The notes beneath the pieces are model-generated. The model searched no databases, was not told where the DNA came from, and saw nothing but the letters and a program-made list of their open reading frames with translations. Below, piece after piece: positions 49,501 to 59,025 of a DNA stretch of 64,000 nt. This stretch comes from Tetmemena sp. SeJ-2015 (lineage: Eukaryota; Ciliophora; Spirotrichea; Sporadotrichida; Oxytrichidae), in the NCBI GenBank assembly GCA_027382625.1, contig JAJKFJ010022835.1:1-64000 (forward strand), given 5' to 3'. Positions within the stretch are counted from its first letter, which is position 1, and each line of letters opens with the position of its first letter. Made by a program: the position numbers and the translations under genes.

Positions 49501-50823
49501 AAGCTCATTATATTTTGGTGTTTGAACGAACAGCCTCAATTTCGTTCTTATTTGACATTCATCTTTGAGATCTTAGAAGACCGAATTTTGCAAATCCTAT
49601 TGATTTTATCCGTTGCGCTTGTAGGAATCGGCATTTGGAATGACGGATCTTAACATGGATGGATTGAAGGTCTTTCAATTTTTATCGCTGTTACTATTTT
49701 CGTATCTGTGATTGCTGGAATCAACTACTTAAAGGAGAAGAAAGTTGAAAATCTATTCTCAAAGGCTGGTGACTAGTACATTGCGGTCTATAGAGGAGAA
49801 TAAGGATTAACAACCCGAGTCTAAATAGAATTGATCTCTATCATATAAATTTTTTGCAACTTTCTCTTTTAAATTTATGAGTGCTCAGCTCTGAATTAGT
49901 CATAGAAAAAAGCTTAAATAAATTGAAGTTAAATGATTAGTAGTTGGTGACTTGATCAAGATTGAGTCTGGGATGAGAGTGCCAGCAGATTGTTTGCTAG
50001 TAAGTGGTACGGATGTGGCCTGTAATGAGTCTATGATGACTGGAGAGTATGATTTGAATAAGAAAACTCCCCTATCAGCTGAGTCTTTTCAAAATAACCC
50101 TTGTCCATTCATGTTGAGCAAGACTTACATTCTTAGTGGCGAGGGGTAAGCTTTAATATGCGCTGTTGGACGTTACACTTATGCTGGTAGGATCTTTTAA
50201 AATTTGATATAAGAAAAAAAGTCAACTCCACTCCAAGAAAGACTCGAGATTATTGAAAATAAGATTGGGAAAATTGGTGTGTATGTTGCAATGCTTACCT
50301 TCATTTCTATGACTTTAAAGCTCATTATCACACTTGTTGTCAGCGATGCTAGCGTAAGTTAGATTCACATTATTCTTGAAATCTTGATCTCATCATAAAT
50401 TTATAGTACTTGATGTCTATTGGCACTTTTAAGAAGCTTCTTGAGTTTTTAATTATCGCTATCTCTTTGATTGTAGTCTCTGCTCCTGAGGGACTTTCTC
50501 TTGCAGTTACTATTTCCCTCGCCTTCTCATTAATAAAGATGAAGGATTAGAAAAACTTTGTTCGAAATTTTGACGCATTAGAGATTATGGGGTGCGCCAA
50601 CGAGATCTGCACTGACAAGACTGGCACACTCACTAAGAATGAAGCTTCTGTTCGCGAGATCTACTTCAACGAAGAAATCTACTCAGGTAGACCCTCTAAT
50701 TTCAGCTCAATCGTCAATGCTGACAAACTTATTGAGTCTGTCCTATACAATTGCTCTGTTCGAATTGAGTAAAACTAGAAAGGTGAACTCGAAGTTAAGG
50801 GTAGTGGCCCTGAGCAAGGGCTT

Positions 50824-50873
50824 ATTAAATTTCATAAGTCATTAACTTTTTGTTTCATACTGTTAGATATTAA
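50824..50873. other. IES candidate in copy A, pointer ATTAA
   Basis: ATTAA at 50824-50828 and 50869-50873. Loss of 45 bp joins EQGLIK to FVKDIGVDAHHIIRHKE in frame. The equivalent site in copy B has an IES with a different pointer. Confidence 0.6.
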
Positions 50874-51231
50874 GTTCGTGAAGGATATTGGAGTAGACGC
50901 TCATCACATCATTAGACATAAGGAAGATAAAGTGCTCCAGTAAATCCCCTTTAACTCAAGACGCAAAAGAATAACTACAGCTATCCGTCACCCCACTATT
51001 GTAAACCTAGTTAGAGTTTTCGTGAGGGGTACCCCGGAAATTGTGATGGAACTTTGCGACAAAATCCTAGATAAGGATGGTAGCGCCAAGGAGTTCAATT
51101 CAAATGAGAAGTAGAAGGTCCTTCAAGATATTGTATCCGACAATTTCACGAAAAAGGTATTCAGAACATTCCTCGTTGCCTATAATGATTTATCTCTTCA
51201 AGAATATGAAGTACTCCTAGCCAGTAATAAC

Positions 51232-51282
51232 AACTAATATATTAGTAAATCAATCATAGATACATTTTTAAGATTAGAAACT
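51232..51282. other. IES candidate in copy A, pointer AACT
   Basis: AACT at 51232-51235 and 51279-51282. Loss of 47 bp joins LLASNNN to FQDEKDKDALERGLTF. It is at the same position as the copy B IES at 58506. Confidence 0.6.
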
Positions 51283-51572
51283 TCTAAGATGAAAAGGATA
51301 AAGATGCACTTGAAAGAGGCTTGACATTTATTGGAATCTTCGCACTCTCCGACCCTTTGAGAGACGAGATTGTTGAATCAGTGAGCAAGTGCCGCCAAGC
51401 AGGCGTAAACATCCGTATGGTCACTCAAGACAATTTAACCTCAGCCAAAGCAACAGCCATCGAGGCGGGTATCGTCACTGCTGCTGAAGCTGAACAAGAA
51501 TACGTTTGCATGGAGGCCTAGCAGTTCCGCGAGATTTGTGGTAGCAAAAAGAACATGTTCAGTATCATTAAA

Positions 51573-52123
51573 GACAAGTTGAAATTGTAAACTATTTGCT
51601 TGCACATTAAACTATAAAATGCCCTTTTAATGGGAAAATTAGTATAGCATCGAGCTGTAAAACAAGGATTTAATTTAAATAATTGATATGCATAGTGATC
51701 TGGAGAAAATATTCATGCTCAGAAATAATAAAAAACTTTCGTCAGCAAAGAAGCAGAAATTTTATTGCGGGTACAGTGATTATTGGAATTATTCCATTGC
51801 TCTGTTTAACACTGGCAAGACCGTAAAGTTCTACTAAGAGGTAGTGAAATCCATCCTCCAAAAGCTTAGATCCGTATATAAAGTTTAGAATGATCAATCG
51901 ATTTTTTCTCTACAAATGCTTTTGACTACAAGAAGATTGCTATAAAATGTGTCACTTTTAGCATAAGAAATGCTTCTAGAGTAACTAATTTTGTTCTCAA
52001 ACTGAACTTTGTCTCTTTTATATATCAAACAATTCTTCATCATTACTAATTTCTTCAAATCAAACGATCATTAATGATAAGTGCAAGATTTTTACTGATT
52101 TAAATCTTAACAGACAAGTTGAA
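51573..52123. other. 540 bp segment between GACAAGTTGAA repeats
   Basis: AGACAAGTTGAA occurs at 51572-51583 and 52112-52123. Deletion would join KDKLK to [17 protein letters not shown] in frame. The interior holds a second copy of the start of the gene at 59026. It can be read either as an IES of copy A or as the boundary between a duplicated block and the unique 3' part of the ATPase. Confidence 0.65.
51688..51970 (+). pseudogene. Duplicate of the 5' end of the 59 kb gene
   Basis: MHSDLEKIFMLRNNKKLSS... parallels MHSELERIFKARTDQLKT at 59026 over about 65 bp, then diverges. The continuing frame (YWNYSIALFNTGKTVKFYQE, VVKSILQKLRSVYKV) has no counterpart that I see near 59 kb. It is part of the segmental duplication that also copied the ATPase 5' part. 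Confidence 0.55.
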
Positions 52124-53330
52124 GGTCATGGCTAGATCAACCCCAGAAGACAAATACATGCTTGTTACTCAACTCTAGGAGCACAAAGCTGTAGTAGCAG
52201 TTACTGGAGATGGCACAAGCGACGCCCCCGCCCTTAGGAAGGCAGATGTTAGTTTCGCTATGGGCATCACTGGAACCGAGGTTGCTAAGGAAGCATCAGA
52301 CATCATCCTGCTCGATGATAACTTCGCCAGCATCTTGACCGCAGTAAAGTGGGGTCGTAACATCTACGAGAACGTGCGTAAGTTCATCCAATTCTAACTC
52401 ACAGTCAACGTCGTTGCCATGTTCATCGTATTCCTTGGTGGAGTCGCTTAGAACGACTCTCCCCTCACTTCAGTGCAAATGCTCTGGATAAATCTCATTA
52501 TGGACGCCTTAGCTGCTCTTGCTCTTGCAACTGAAGCTCCCAGCACCAACAATCTCCAGAAAAAGTGCTACTCCAGAGAGGATCCAATCATTGCAGACTA
52601 CATGTGGAGAAATATTATAGGTCAAGCTCTCTTCCAAATAGCACAAATACACTTATGAGTCATCATTTTTAATTGCTGTGCTGGTGACTATACTATTCAG
52701 AGGGAAGCAGATCTTCGGCTTCGAATATGACGAAAGCATTAGCTTCTACTACACAGTTACAGTTGATGGCCAAGTAGTCTAAATGATGAACTAAACCTTA
52801 AAAGTAATGTTTAGTATAGATGACCAAGACAGCATTTTCTAATTCGTTTTAAATTACAGTTTAGCAGAAGATTGAGCACTACACTTTCATCTTCCACACT
52901 TTCGTATTTATGCAAGTCTTCAACTGGATCAACTCTCGCAAGCTTGGTTAAATCTACAACGTGTTTCAGGGTTTCTTCGATAACTTGCTCTTTCTCATTA
53001 TCATGGTCTTCACCATCATCGGCCAGTGTCTTCTCGTCCAATACGGAGGCTAGTCAGTTCGCACAGTTCCTCTGACCTGGTAAAAGCATGCTCTTTGTAT
53101 CGGCATTGGAGCATTAAGTTTGATTGTCTCAGTGTTCATCAAGGTCTTCTTGCCCGTTTCTTGGTTCTCTCGCTTCGAGATGAAGGAAGAGCCTCTCACT
53201 GAAGAACAAAATCAGGCTGTTATCAAAATATAGCTGAGAATTAAATTAAAATCGGTGATTAGTTAAAATACTAAATGGGGAATTGCAAATTCTAGACTGT
53301 TGAAATCACAGATTTACTCCTGATCTGTAG
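52113..53330 (+). CDS. P-type Ca2+-ATPase, 3' part (single copy)
   Basis: Begins at the motif GACAAGTTGAAGGT (52113-52126) and encodes [20 protein letters not shown], the hinge [20 protein letters not shown] (canonical TGDGxNDAPAL with Ser for Asn), [20 protein letters not shown], then membrane segments 5-10 ([90 protein letters not shown]), ending near TGA 53328-53330. Two interruptions (about 52650 and 52800-52865) are IES- or intron-like. This segment is better preserved than the 5' part just upstream of it. Copy B ends with the identical 14 bp motif, so I infer this is the 3' part of the copy B gene. Confidence 0.8.
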
Positions 53331-54676
53331 CTTGCTCGTTAGCTTTTCCAAAATTAATTTGAGTTTTTTCTTTAATCAACCTGAAAGCTCCCTCATTAGA
53401 AAGAAAAGTTGCACGCACTCATCATCGTTTTTTTCCAAATCTTATGTCATTAATAATTCTGTACTGAGTGCTCTCAAGTTGCAAGGATGAAAAGTTCTTA
53501 GAATTTGTTGCTGATTCGAATGGTGTAATAATTATTCAAATCTGGGATATTCCAAAAGTCATGATCTTATTCATTTATCATACAATATCTAATTCAATTC
53601 TCCTTTATATATATTAATTTCTTACCTATAATGGAATCATTTTTTGGAAAATAACTGATATCTGCTGTTAAAACTGACTATTGAAAGCTTTTCTGACATT
53701 AAACCTAGATTGACACTATCAACTGATGATCAACCCTATTTAGTTTTTAAGTCAAAATAGCATTATTTTGATAATTTTATAGTTAATTGAACATGATCAT
53801 AAGCTATGAATCAAGAATGATAAAAGAAGCGATTCTATTCTTATTTTTCGATAGAAAATGGATAAGCAAGTTTGCAAATAAGAGATCTGAGCTAAGAATA
53901 ATTGCTGCTTTTGATTCAATTTAATACTTGACTCATTCTTAATTTATAGTAAATTCAATGAAATGGAAATATAGGGTTTCTAAATTAATGAATGCAAAAT
54001 GATTTTATGAAAAGCAGTTTTTTATATTAATAATTGAATAGAGAATTAATTAACGCATTAAAAACCATAAACCCCCATCAAATGATGATAAGGATGTTAG
54101 TATAAGTTGAGTATAAAAATTAATAACATCATTAGAGTAGAAAATTAAATTAAAATCTTGTTTTATAATAGTAATAAATGAGGGCGTTGCAGTGGCTGTT
54201 GAATTAACAGATTTACCCCGATCTTAAGCTTGATTGATAAGTTTATTCTTTAATAATCGTCTGTGAACCTCTCAGCAGTGAGATATGATGCTGATTACAA
54301 ATTTTAGGATTTAAAGATGAATTGATTGTGTTATTACTAGTTTTAGATTGGACACACTTCAGCTACAGCTGATTTGTACTATTTTAATTTAATTTAATTT
54401 CTAATTTTTTCCTTATTTAAATTCTTTGATATAGTGGGAAAAAAGTTAATTTTTCATTAAAAATAAGTTCTTAAAATAAGTTAAGAAAGGAGATAGATGA
54501 TAATTTAATTGAGCAATAGATTTAAAATTAATTGTAAAATCTATAAAGCACTCATTTATATTTAATTCAGGCATCCAATATTTTTTATTTTACTATAAAT
54601 TCTTTAATGTTGAATTTTAATAATGCAACTACACTTTGGAATCATATAAATAATATTTTTATAGGTCTGATGTTGA
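53331..54676. other. Intergenic with a duplicated ATPase 3' tail
   Basis: AT-rich, no long ORF. The stretch around 54143-54300 resembles 53226-53420 (shared AAATTAAATTAAAATC, GACTGTTGAA/GGCTGTTGAA, ACAGATTTACYCC), i.e. a diverged second copy of the last codons and 3' UTR of the ATPase. Confidence 0.55.
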
Positions 54677-55177
54677 AACAATTCATCTTTACTTTTAAAA
54701 GTGAGGGTGTTGTTTAAGCTAAGTCAAGGTAAAATTAATTAGGAGAAGAATAGAACTGCTAAGATAGAAAAGGATATTGTTAAAGAAATTAAGTGTGACT
54801 TTAATAATCTCGCCACAAATTTTAAGCAAATATCTTTTGAAGATCTTTATATTTATCTTATTTATATTTCGATTACCACAAATTAAGTTTCTATTAGAGA
54901 ATCTAAATTATTTAATTTTGCTGACCATTTTAAATTAGATGAAGGTAATAGTAGTTTTCATACATTCTAAGTGATGGAGCACCAAAGAACGAAGCATAAT
55001 TTAAAACTTACTAAGTCCTGCAAAAAATTTTCTGGCCTTGAAGATAGATTAAGTTGCAAAAACTCAGATGATTCAAGATCAAGACTATGTGGACCTATTT
55101 ACTATTGGGAAAGAAAAATCTTAATTTCCCTTTTAAAAGACTTTTCGTAACAAATCTATTACCAATTGAAGGAGTGA
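54677..55177 (+). CDS. Hypothetical ORF, possibly germline-limited
   Basis: One open frame of 166 codons closed by TGA 55175-55177, using TAA/TAG four or five times. There is no ATG at its start, so an upstream exon or MDS is needed, or it is a fragment. The product is basic and mixed helix/strand (RTAKIEKDIVKEIKCDFNN; SFEDLYIYLIYISITTNQ; MEHQRTKHNLKLTKSCKKF; LCGPIYYWERKILISLLK). It lies between the ATPase 3' part and the copy B promoter, a place expected to be eliminated if the ATPase is scrambled. No family is recognised. Confidence 0.35.
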
Positions 55178-55973
55178 AATTCTTTCTTTTGCAGTGTCAG
55201 CAGATTTTATTTTGAATTACTTCACTTCAACAATTAAAATAATCTACCCATTGGAGGCATCATTTCATTTGGAATTGAGAAATTATAATAGGCTATCAAT
55301 ATAAAATGTATTTTCAACTCTAATAAGCTTTCCAGCTTTTAAGTTTTTGACTGTTTTTAGATATTTATCTCTCTCATTCTCTTTCTCTGCTTTTAACTGC
55401 GTTTTATTTCGAAGTCTAGCAATTAATAGTAACCTGTTTGAATTTAAGCTGGTTTGAATTAATAAATTCTGAGGTGGCAGCGATTATTATTGGATAAATA
55501 GAATTAGTTTATTGAAGATTCAATATACAAAATACAACAAATCTTAATTGCAAGTCTTAGTTTAATTAATTCTGTAAAGTAATTATATTAAAACCTTCAT
55601 GGCTTTGTAAAGAACACAAATCTCAGCATCTAAATAATTCTTAAGAGGCATTCCGGATAATAAATCTAAAACCCGCACTGCTAAAAAATCAATCACAAAG
55701 TACTTTTTCTATTCCAAAGAAAAAAATTTCACTGCACTTATATACTTTTGAGCTTATCCAAAATTCAAAGTTTCTAGAGGATTCATGCTTGTAATAAAAG
55801 CTTGGGTCCAATTTCACTGTTGTATATTTGTATTTCTGAATCTTCAATAGCCTAATTCTATTTATTCTATAATTACTCTCGTGGTTGCTCTATATAATTT
55901 AATATCTTCTTTAAATAAGGTAGACTTCCCACCACTTAGTTGCAACAAGAACAAACTTAAGCGATGGCTGCCC
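55178..55973. promoter_or_regulatory. 5' region of Ca2+-ATPase copy B
   Basis: Matches the region upstream of copy A in patches from about 55190 (ATTTTATTTTGAATT..., TTCAACAATTAAAATAATCT) and strongly over the last 70 bp (AATATCTTCTTTAAATAAGG at 55901-55920, then TAGACTTCC). There is no other gene here. Confidence 0.55.
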
Positions 55974-58909
55974 AACAAAAGAATATAGGAGAACCGCTCC
56001 TCACCAGCGATCTCTTCGACATCTCGAAAGAACAGCTAGTGTAAGTAAAAGTGAAAAGCTCATTCTTAATCCATGACACGAAATTCTTACTTACTATTCT
56101 TCTAGTGATCTTTTCCATTCGGATCATGTAATTTTAAGATTCAATTTAAACTTCTTAAAGTATATTGAATTAGGATAACATCCACAACTACCATGCTAAG
56201 GGAAATAAAGTTTCCCACAGTGTTTACGAGCTGTGGAACACATACGGTGGCCCCAAGGGTCTCTCCGCTAAACTCAGATCTAATCTCAAAGTAAGAAAAG
56301 CAGCCCAGCAATTATATATCTCTCTAAGATTCACTCCTTGCCTTGGTTTATATCTCGAGAACACTTAAGCCAGCTAAAGTGAATCACCCTAGCATGATCT
56401 CAGATATTACTAAGCCTTCACAGGGATTACGTAATATAGGGCAGTGGGTGGAGTGATATACTCAATCTCAAAGTACGATAAGCAGGCTTAAGCTCATAGT
56501 TTAGAAATTGAGAGTTAAGATGGAAATTGGAGCGAGATTTACTTAAAATTAAATGGCTTGATAAGAAACTAATCTATTTTTTAGAACGGAATTCTTGGAA
56601 CTGAAAATGACATTAACACTTAATATTATTGAACTCTATTCATCTTTGCTTTAAATTAAGGAGAGAATCAGTCAGTAAGTGTTATTAGCAGAGTTAAATA
56701 GAAGTGGTATCTACACCTACTTATTATATAATGAGATCTTTAAATTGATCAATTACTTATCTTCTGCTTATAGTTTTGGCTCTAATAGCAAGAGACTGCC
56801 TCGCATTCGCACTCTGTGGGAACTCATCTTGGAAAACTTCGAAGACCGAATTCTGCAAATCTTGCTGATTGCTGCTTTCGTGTCATTAGGTATCGGTATT
56901 TGGAAGGAAGGTATTGAACACGGATGGATCGAGGGTCTTTCAATCTTCATCGCCGTGGCTATCATTGTATCTGTGACTGCAGGAAACAACTATATCAAGG
57001 AGAAACAGTTCCAAAGGCTAGTCTCTAAGGCTGCAGATGAATACATCGCCGTCTATAGAGGAGAGGATGGATCAACCACCACAGTTAAATTAGAACTCAC
57101 TATAATAAGTGCATTCAACAAATTCTTCGTATTTGAGGTTAACACAACTTATTTTAGTGAGTGCTCAACTCTGAATTAGTCATGAATTTAAGCTTAATTG
57201 AATAAGAGATGATGAATTAGTAGTGGGTGACTTGATCAAGATTGAGGCAGGAATGAGAGTGCCAGCAGACTGCTTGCTTGTTAACGGCACTGATGTTGCT
57301 TGTGACGAGTCAGCAATGACTGGAGAGCCAGATCAGATGGAGAAAACTCCCCTCTCAGAGAGCACTTTTGAACACAACCCCAACCCATTCATGATTGGCA
57401 AGACTCTCGTAGTCAGTGGCTAAGGATAGGCTTTAATTTGCGCAGTTGGAGTTTATACTAGATCAGGTATGGCTGAGGAGAAATTGACTATTGAAGAAGA
57501 AGCAACTCCTCTCCAAGAGAAGCTAGAGACAATCGCAAATGAGATTGGAAAGATTGGTGTGTATGTTGCTATCCTCACCTTCATTGCAATGACTATCAAG
57601 CTCATTATCACTACTGCAGTCAGCGATGCTAGCGTAAGTAGACCCATTTTCTTCATTAAGCCTCGAACTCATGATCATTTTATAGCATTTGATGACTGTT
57701 GCCACCTTGAAGAAGCTTATTGAGTTTGTTATCATTGCTATCACTGTGATTGTGGTCGCTGTTCCTGAGGGTCTACCTCTTGCAGTTACCATTTCCCTCG
57801 CCTTCTCAGTCATGAAAATGAAGGAAGAGAACAACTTAGTAAGAAAGCTTGAGGCTTCTGAGACTATGGGAGGAGCAAACGAGATCTGCACAGACAAGAC
57901 TGGTACTCTAACAAAGAACGAGATGTCAGTTCGCGAGATCTACTTCAACGAGCAGATCTACTCTGGAAGACCCTCTCACTTTAACTCACTCACCAATGCT
58001 GATAAGCTCATAGAGTCTGTGCTATTCAACTGCTCTGCTCGCATTGAGAAAAACGCCAAGGGTGAACTCGAGGTTAAGGGTAACTGCACTGAGCAAGGTC
58101 TTATTAAGTTTCAATTGTCATTTATTGTTCTTACTGAAAGATATAAAGTTCCTCATGGAGGTTGGAGTTGACGCTCATCATATCATTCGCCAGAAGGATG
58201 AAAGAATTCTCCAGTAAATTACCTTCAGCTCCAGACGCAAGAGAGCTGCCACTGTTGTTCGCCACCCCACCATCGAGAACCTTGTCAGAGTTTTCGTGAA
58301 GGGTGCACCTGAAATTGTTATGGATTATTGCGACACCATCTTGGATAAGGACGGAAATACTAAGGACTTCAACTCCAAGTAGAAGGAGAAGACCCTCTAA
58401 GATATTGTCTACGGCACCTTCGCTAAGAAGGCCTTCAGAACTCTCCTCGTCGCCTACACTGACCTTACCCTCCAAGAATACGAGGCACTCCTCGCCGATA
58501 ACAACAACTAATTAATCAAGTAAGCATATACTCTTCTTTAATGCTTATAACTTCCAAAGCGAGAAAGACAGAGAAGTACTTGAGAGTGGCTTGACAGTTG
58601 CTGGTATCTTCGCCTTGCTGACCCCTTGAGAGACGAGATCGTTGACTCAGTGCGCAAGTGCCACCAGCAGGTATTAACATTCCGTATGGTCACTGGTGAC
58701 AGTCTTGACACCGCCAAGGCCATTGCCATCGAGGCAGGTATCATCACAGCTGCTGAGGCTGATCAAGAATACGTTTGTATGGAAGGCAAACAGTTCCGTG
58801 AGAGCTGTGGAGGCCTAGTGAAGATGGAAGATACCACTAACGGAGGTAGACTCAAGGAAGAGATCGGCAACAAGGGTATGTTCAGAATCGTTAAGGACAA
58901 GTTGAAGGT
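55974..58909 (+). CDS. P-type Ca2+-ATPase, 5' part, copy B
   Basis: ATG 55974 (MAAQQKNIGEPLLTSDLF). The first intron runs from about 56041 to an AG near 56161. Then VSHSVYELWNTYGG; LWELILENFEDRILQILLI and GLSIFIAVAIIVSVTAGN (membrane segments 1-2); the actuator VGDLIKIEAGMRVPADCLL; AMTGEPDQMEKTPL; VVAVPEGLPLAVTISLAFS (segment 4); phosphorylation site CTDKTGTLTKNE; FVKGAPEIVMD; RMVTGDSLDTAKAIAIEAG. The pump exports Ca2+ from the cytosol with ATP. Coding sequence stops abruptly after KDKLKV at 58909, before the hinge and membrane segments 5-10, at the motif GACAAGTTGAAGGT, which reappears at the start of the 3' part at 52113. Small indels near 58617 and 58670 disturb the frame. Confidence 0.85.
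58106..58150. other. IES candidate in copy B, pointer AAGTT
   Basis: AAGTT at 58106-58110 and 58146-58150. Loss of 40 bp joins EQGLIKF to LMEVGVDAHHIIRQKDE in frame. Confidence 0.7.
58506..58552. other. IES candidate in copy B, pointer AACT
   Basis: AACT at 58506-58509 and 58549-58552. Loss of 43 bp joins LLADNNN to FQSEKDREVLESGLTVA in frame. Same site and pointer as in copy A. Confidence 0.7.
58896..58909 (+). other. Candidate scrambling pointer GACAAGTTGAAGGT
   Basis: This 14 bp motif ends copy B and is identical to 52113-52126, where the single ATPase 3' part begins. The copy A equivalent (51573) matches only in its first 11 bp. Confidence 0.75.
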
Positions 58910-59025
58910 TCAACTACCTCTCATATTATAAAAATAGGTTATAAAGGCTCATTATAAGTGCCTGCAAAAAGCCATAATGGTCAAAGATTAATCAAAATAA
59001 TAGTAAATTAAAATTTTAATTAAAA

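Larger units (their letters stand above)
46903..51590 (+). pseudogene. P-type Ca2+-ATPase, 5' part, degenerate copy A
   Basis: Parallel to copy B from ATG 46903 (MAAFSKKIDEPLLSEDYG) to the motif KDKLK at 51583. Actuator and first membrane regions are recognisable (FEILEDRILQILLILSVAL; GLSIFIAVTIFVSVIAGI), as are the phosphorylation motif CTDKTGTLTKNE and the nucleotide-binding region. Signs of decay compared with copy B: the usual MVTGD reads MVTQD (near 51423); PEGLP reads PEGLS; conserved charged residues after it are changed; exon 2 does not splice cleanly; and the gene is split at 47855-49534 by a segment carrying a transposase relic, across which the frame is not restored. P-type Ca2+ pumps export Ca2+ using ATP. 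I judge this copy non-functional, but not with certainty. Confidence 0.7.

Noticed and set aside
51573..52123. The 540 bp segment as a spliceosomal intron
   Set aside because: A GT..AG pair can be found (GTAAAC...AACAG) but splicing there breaks the ATPase frame, whereas removal at the direct repeat keeps it.
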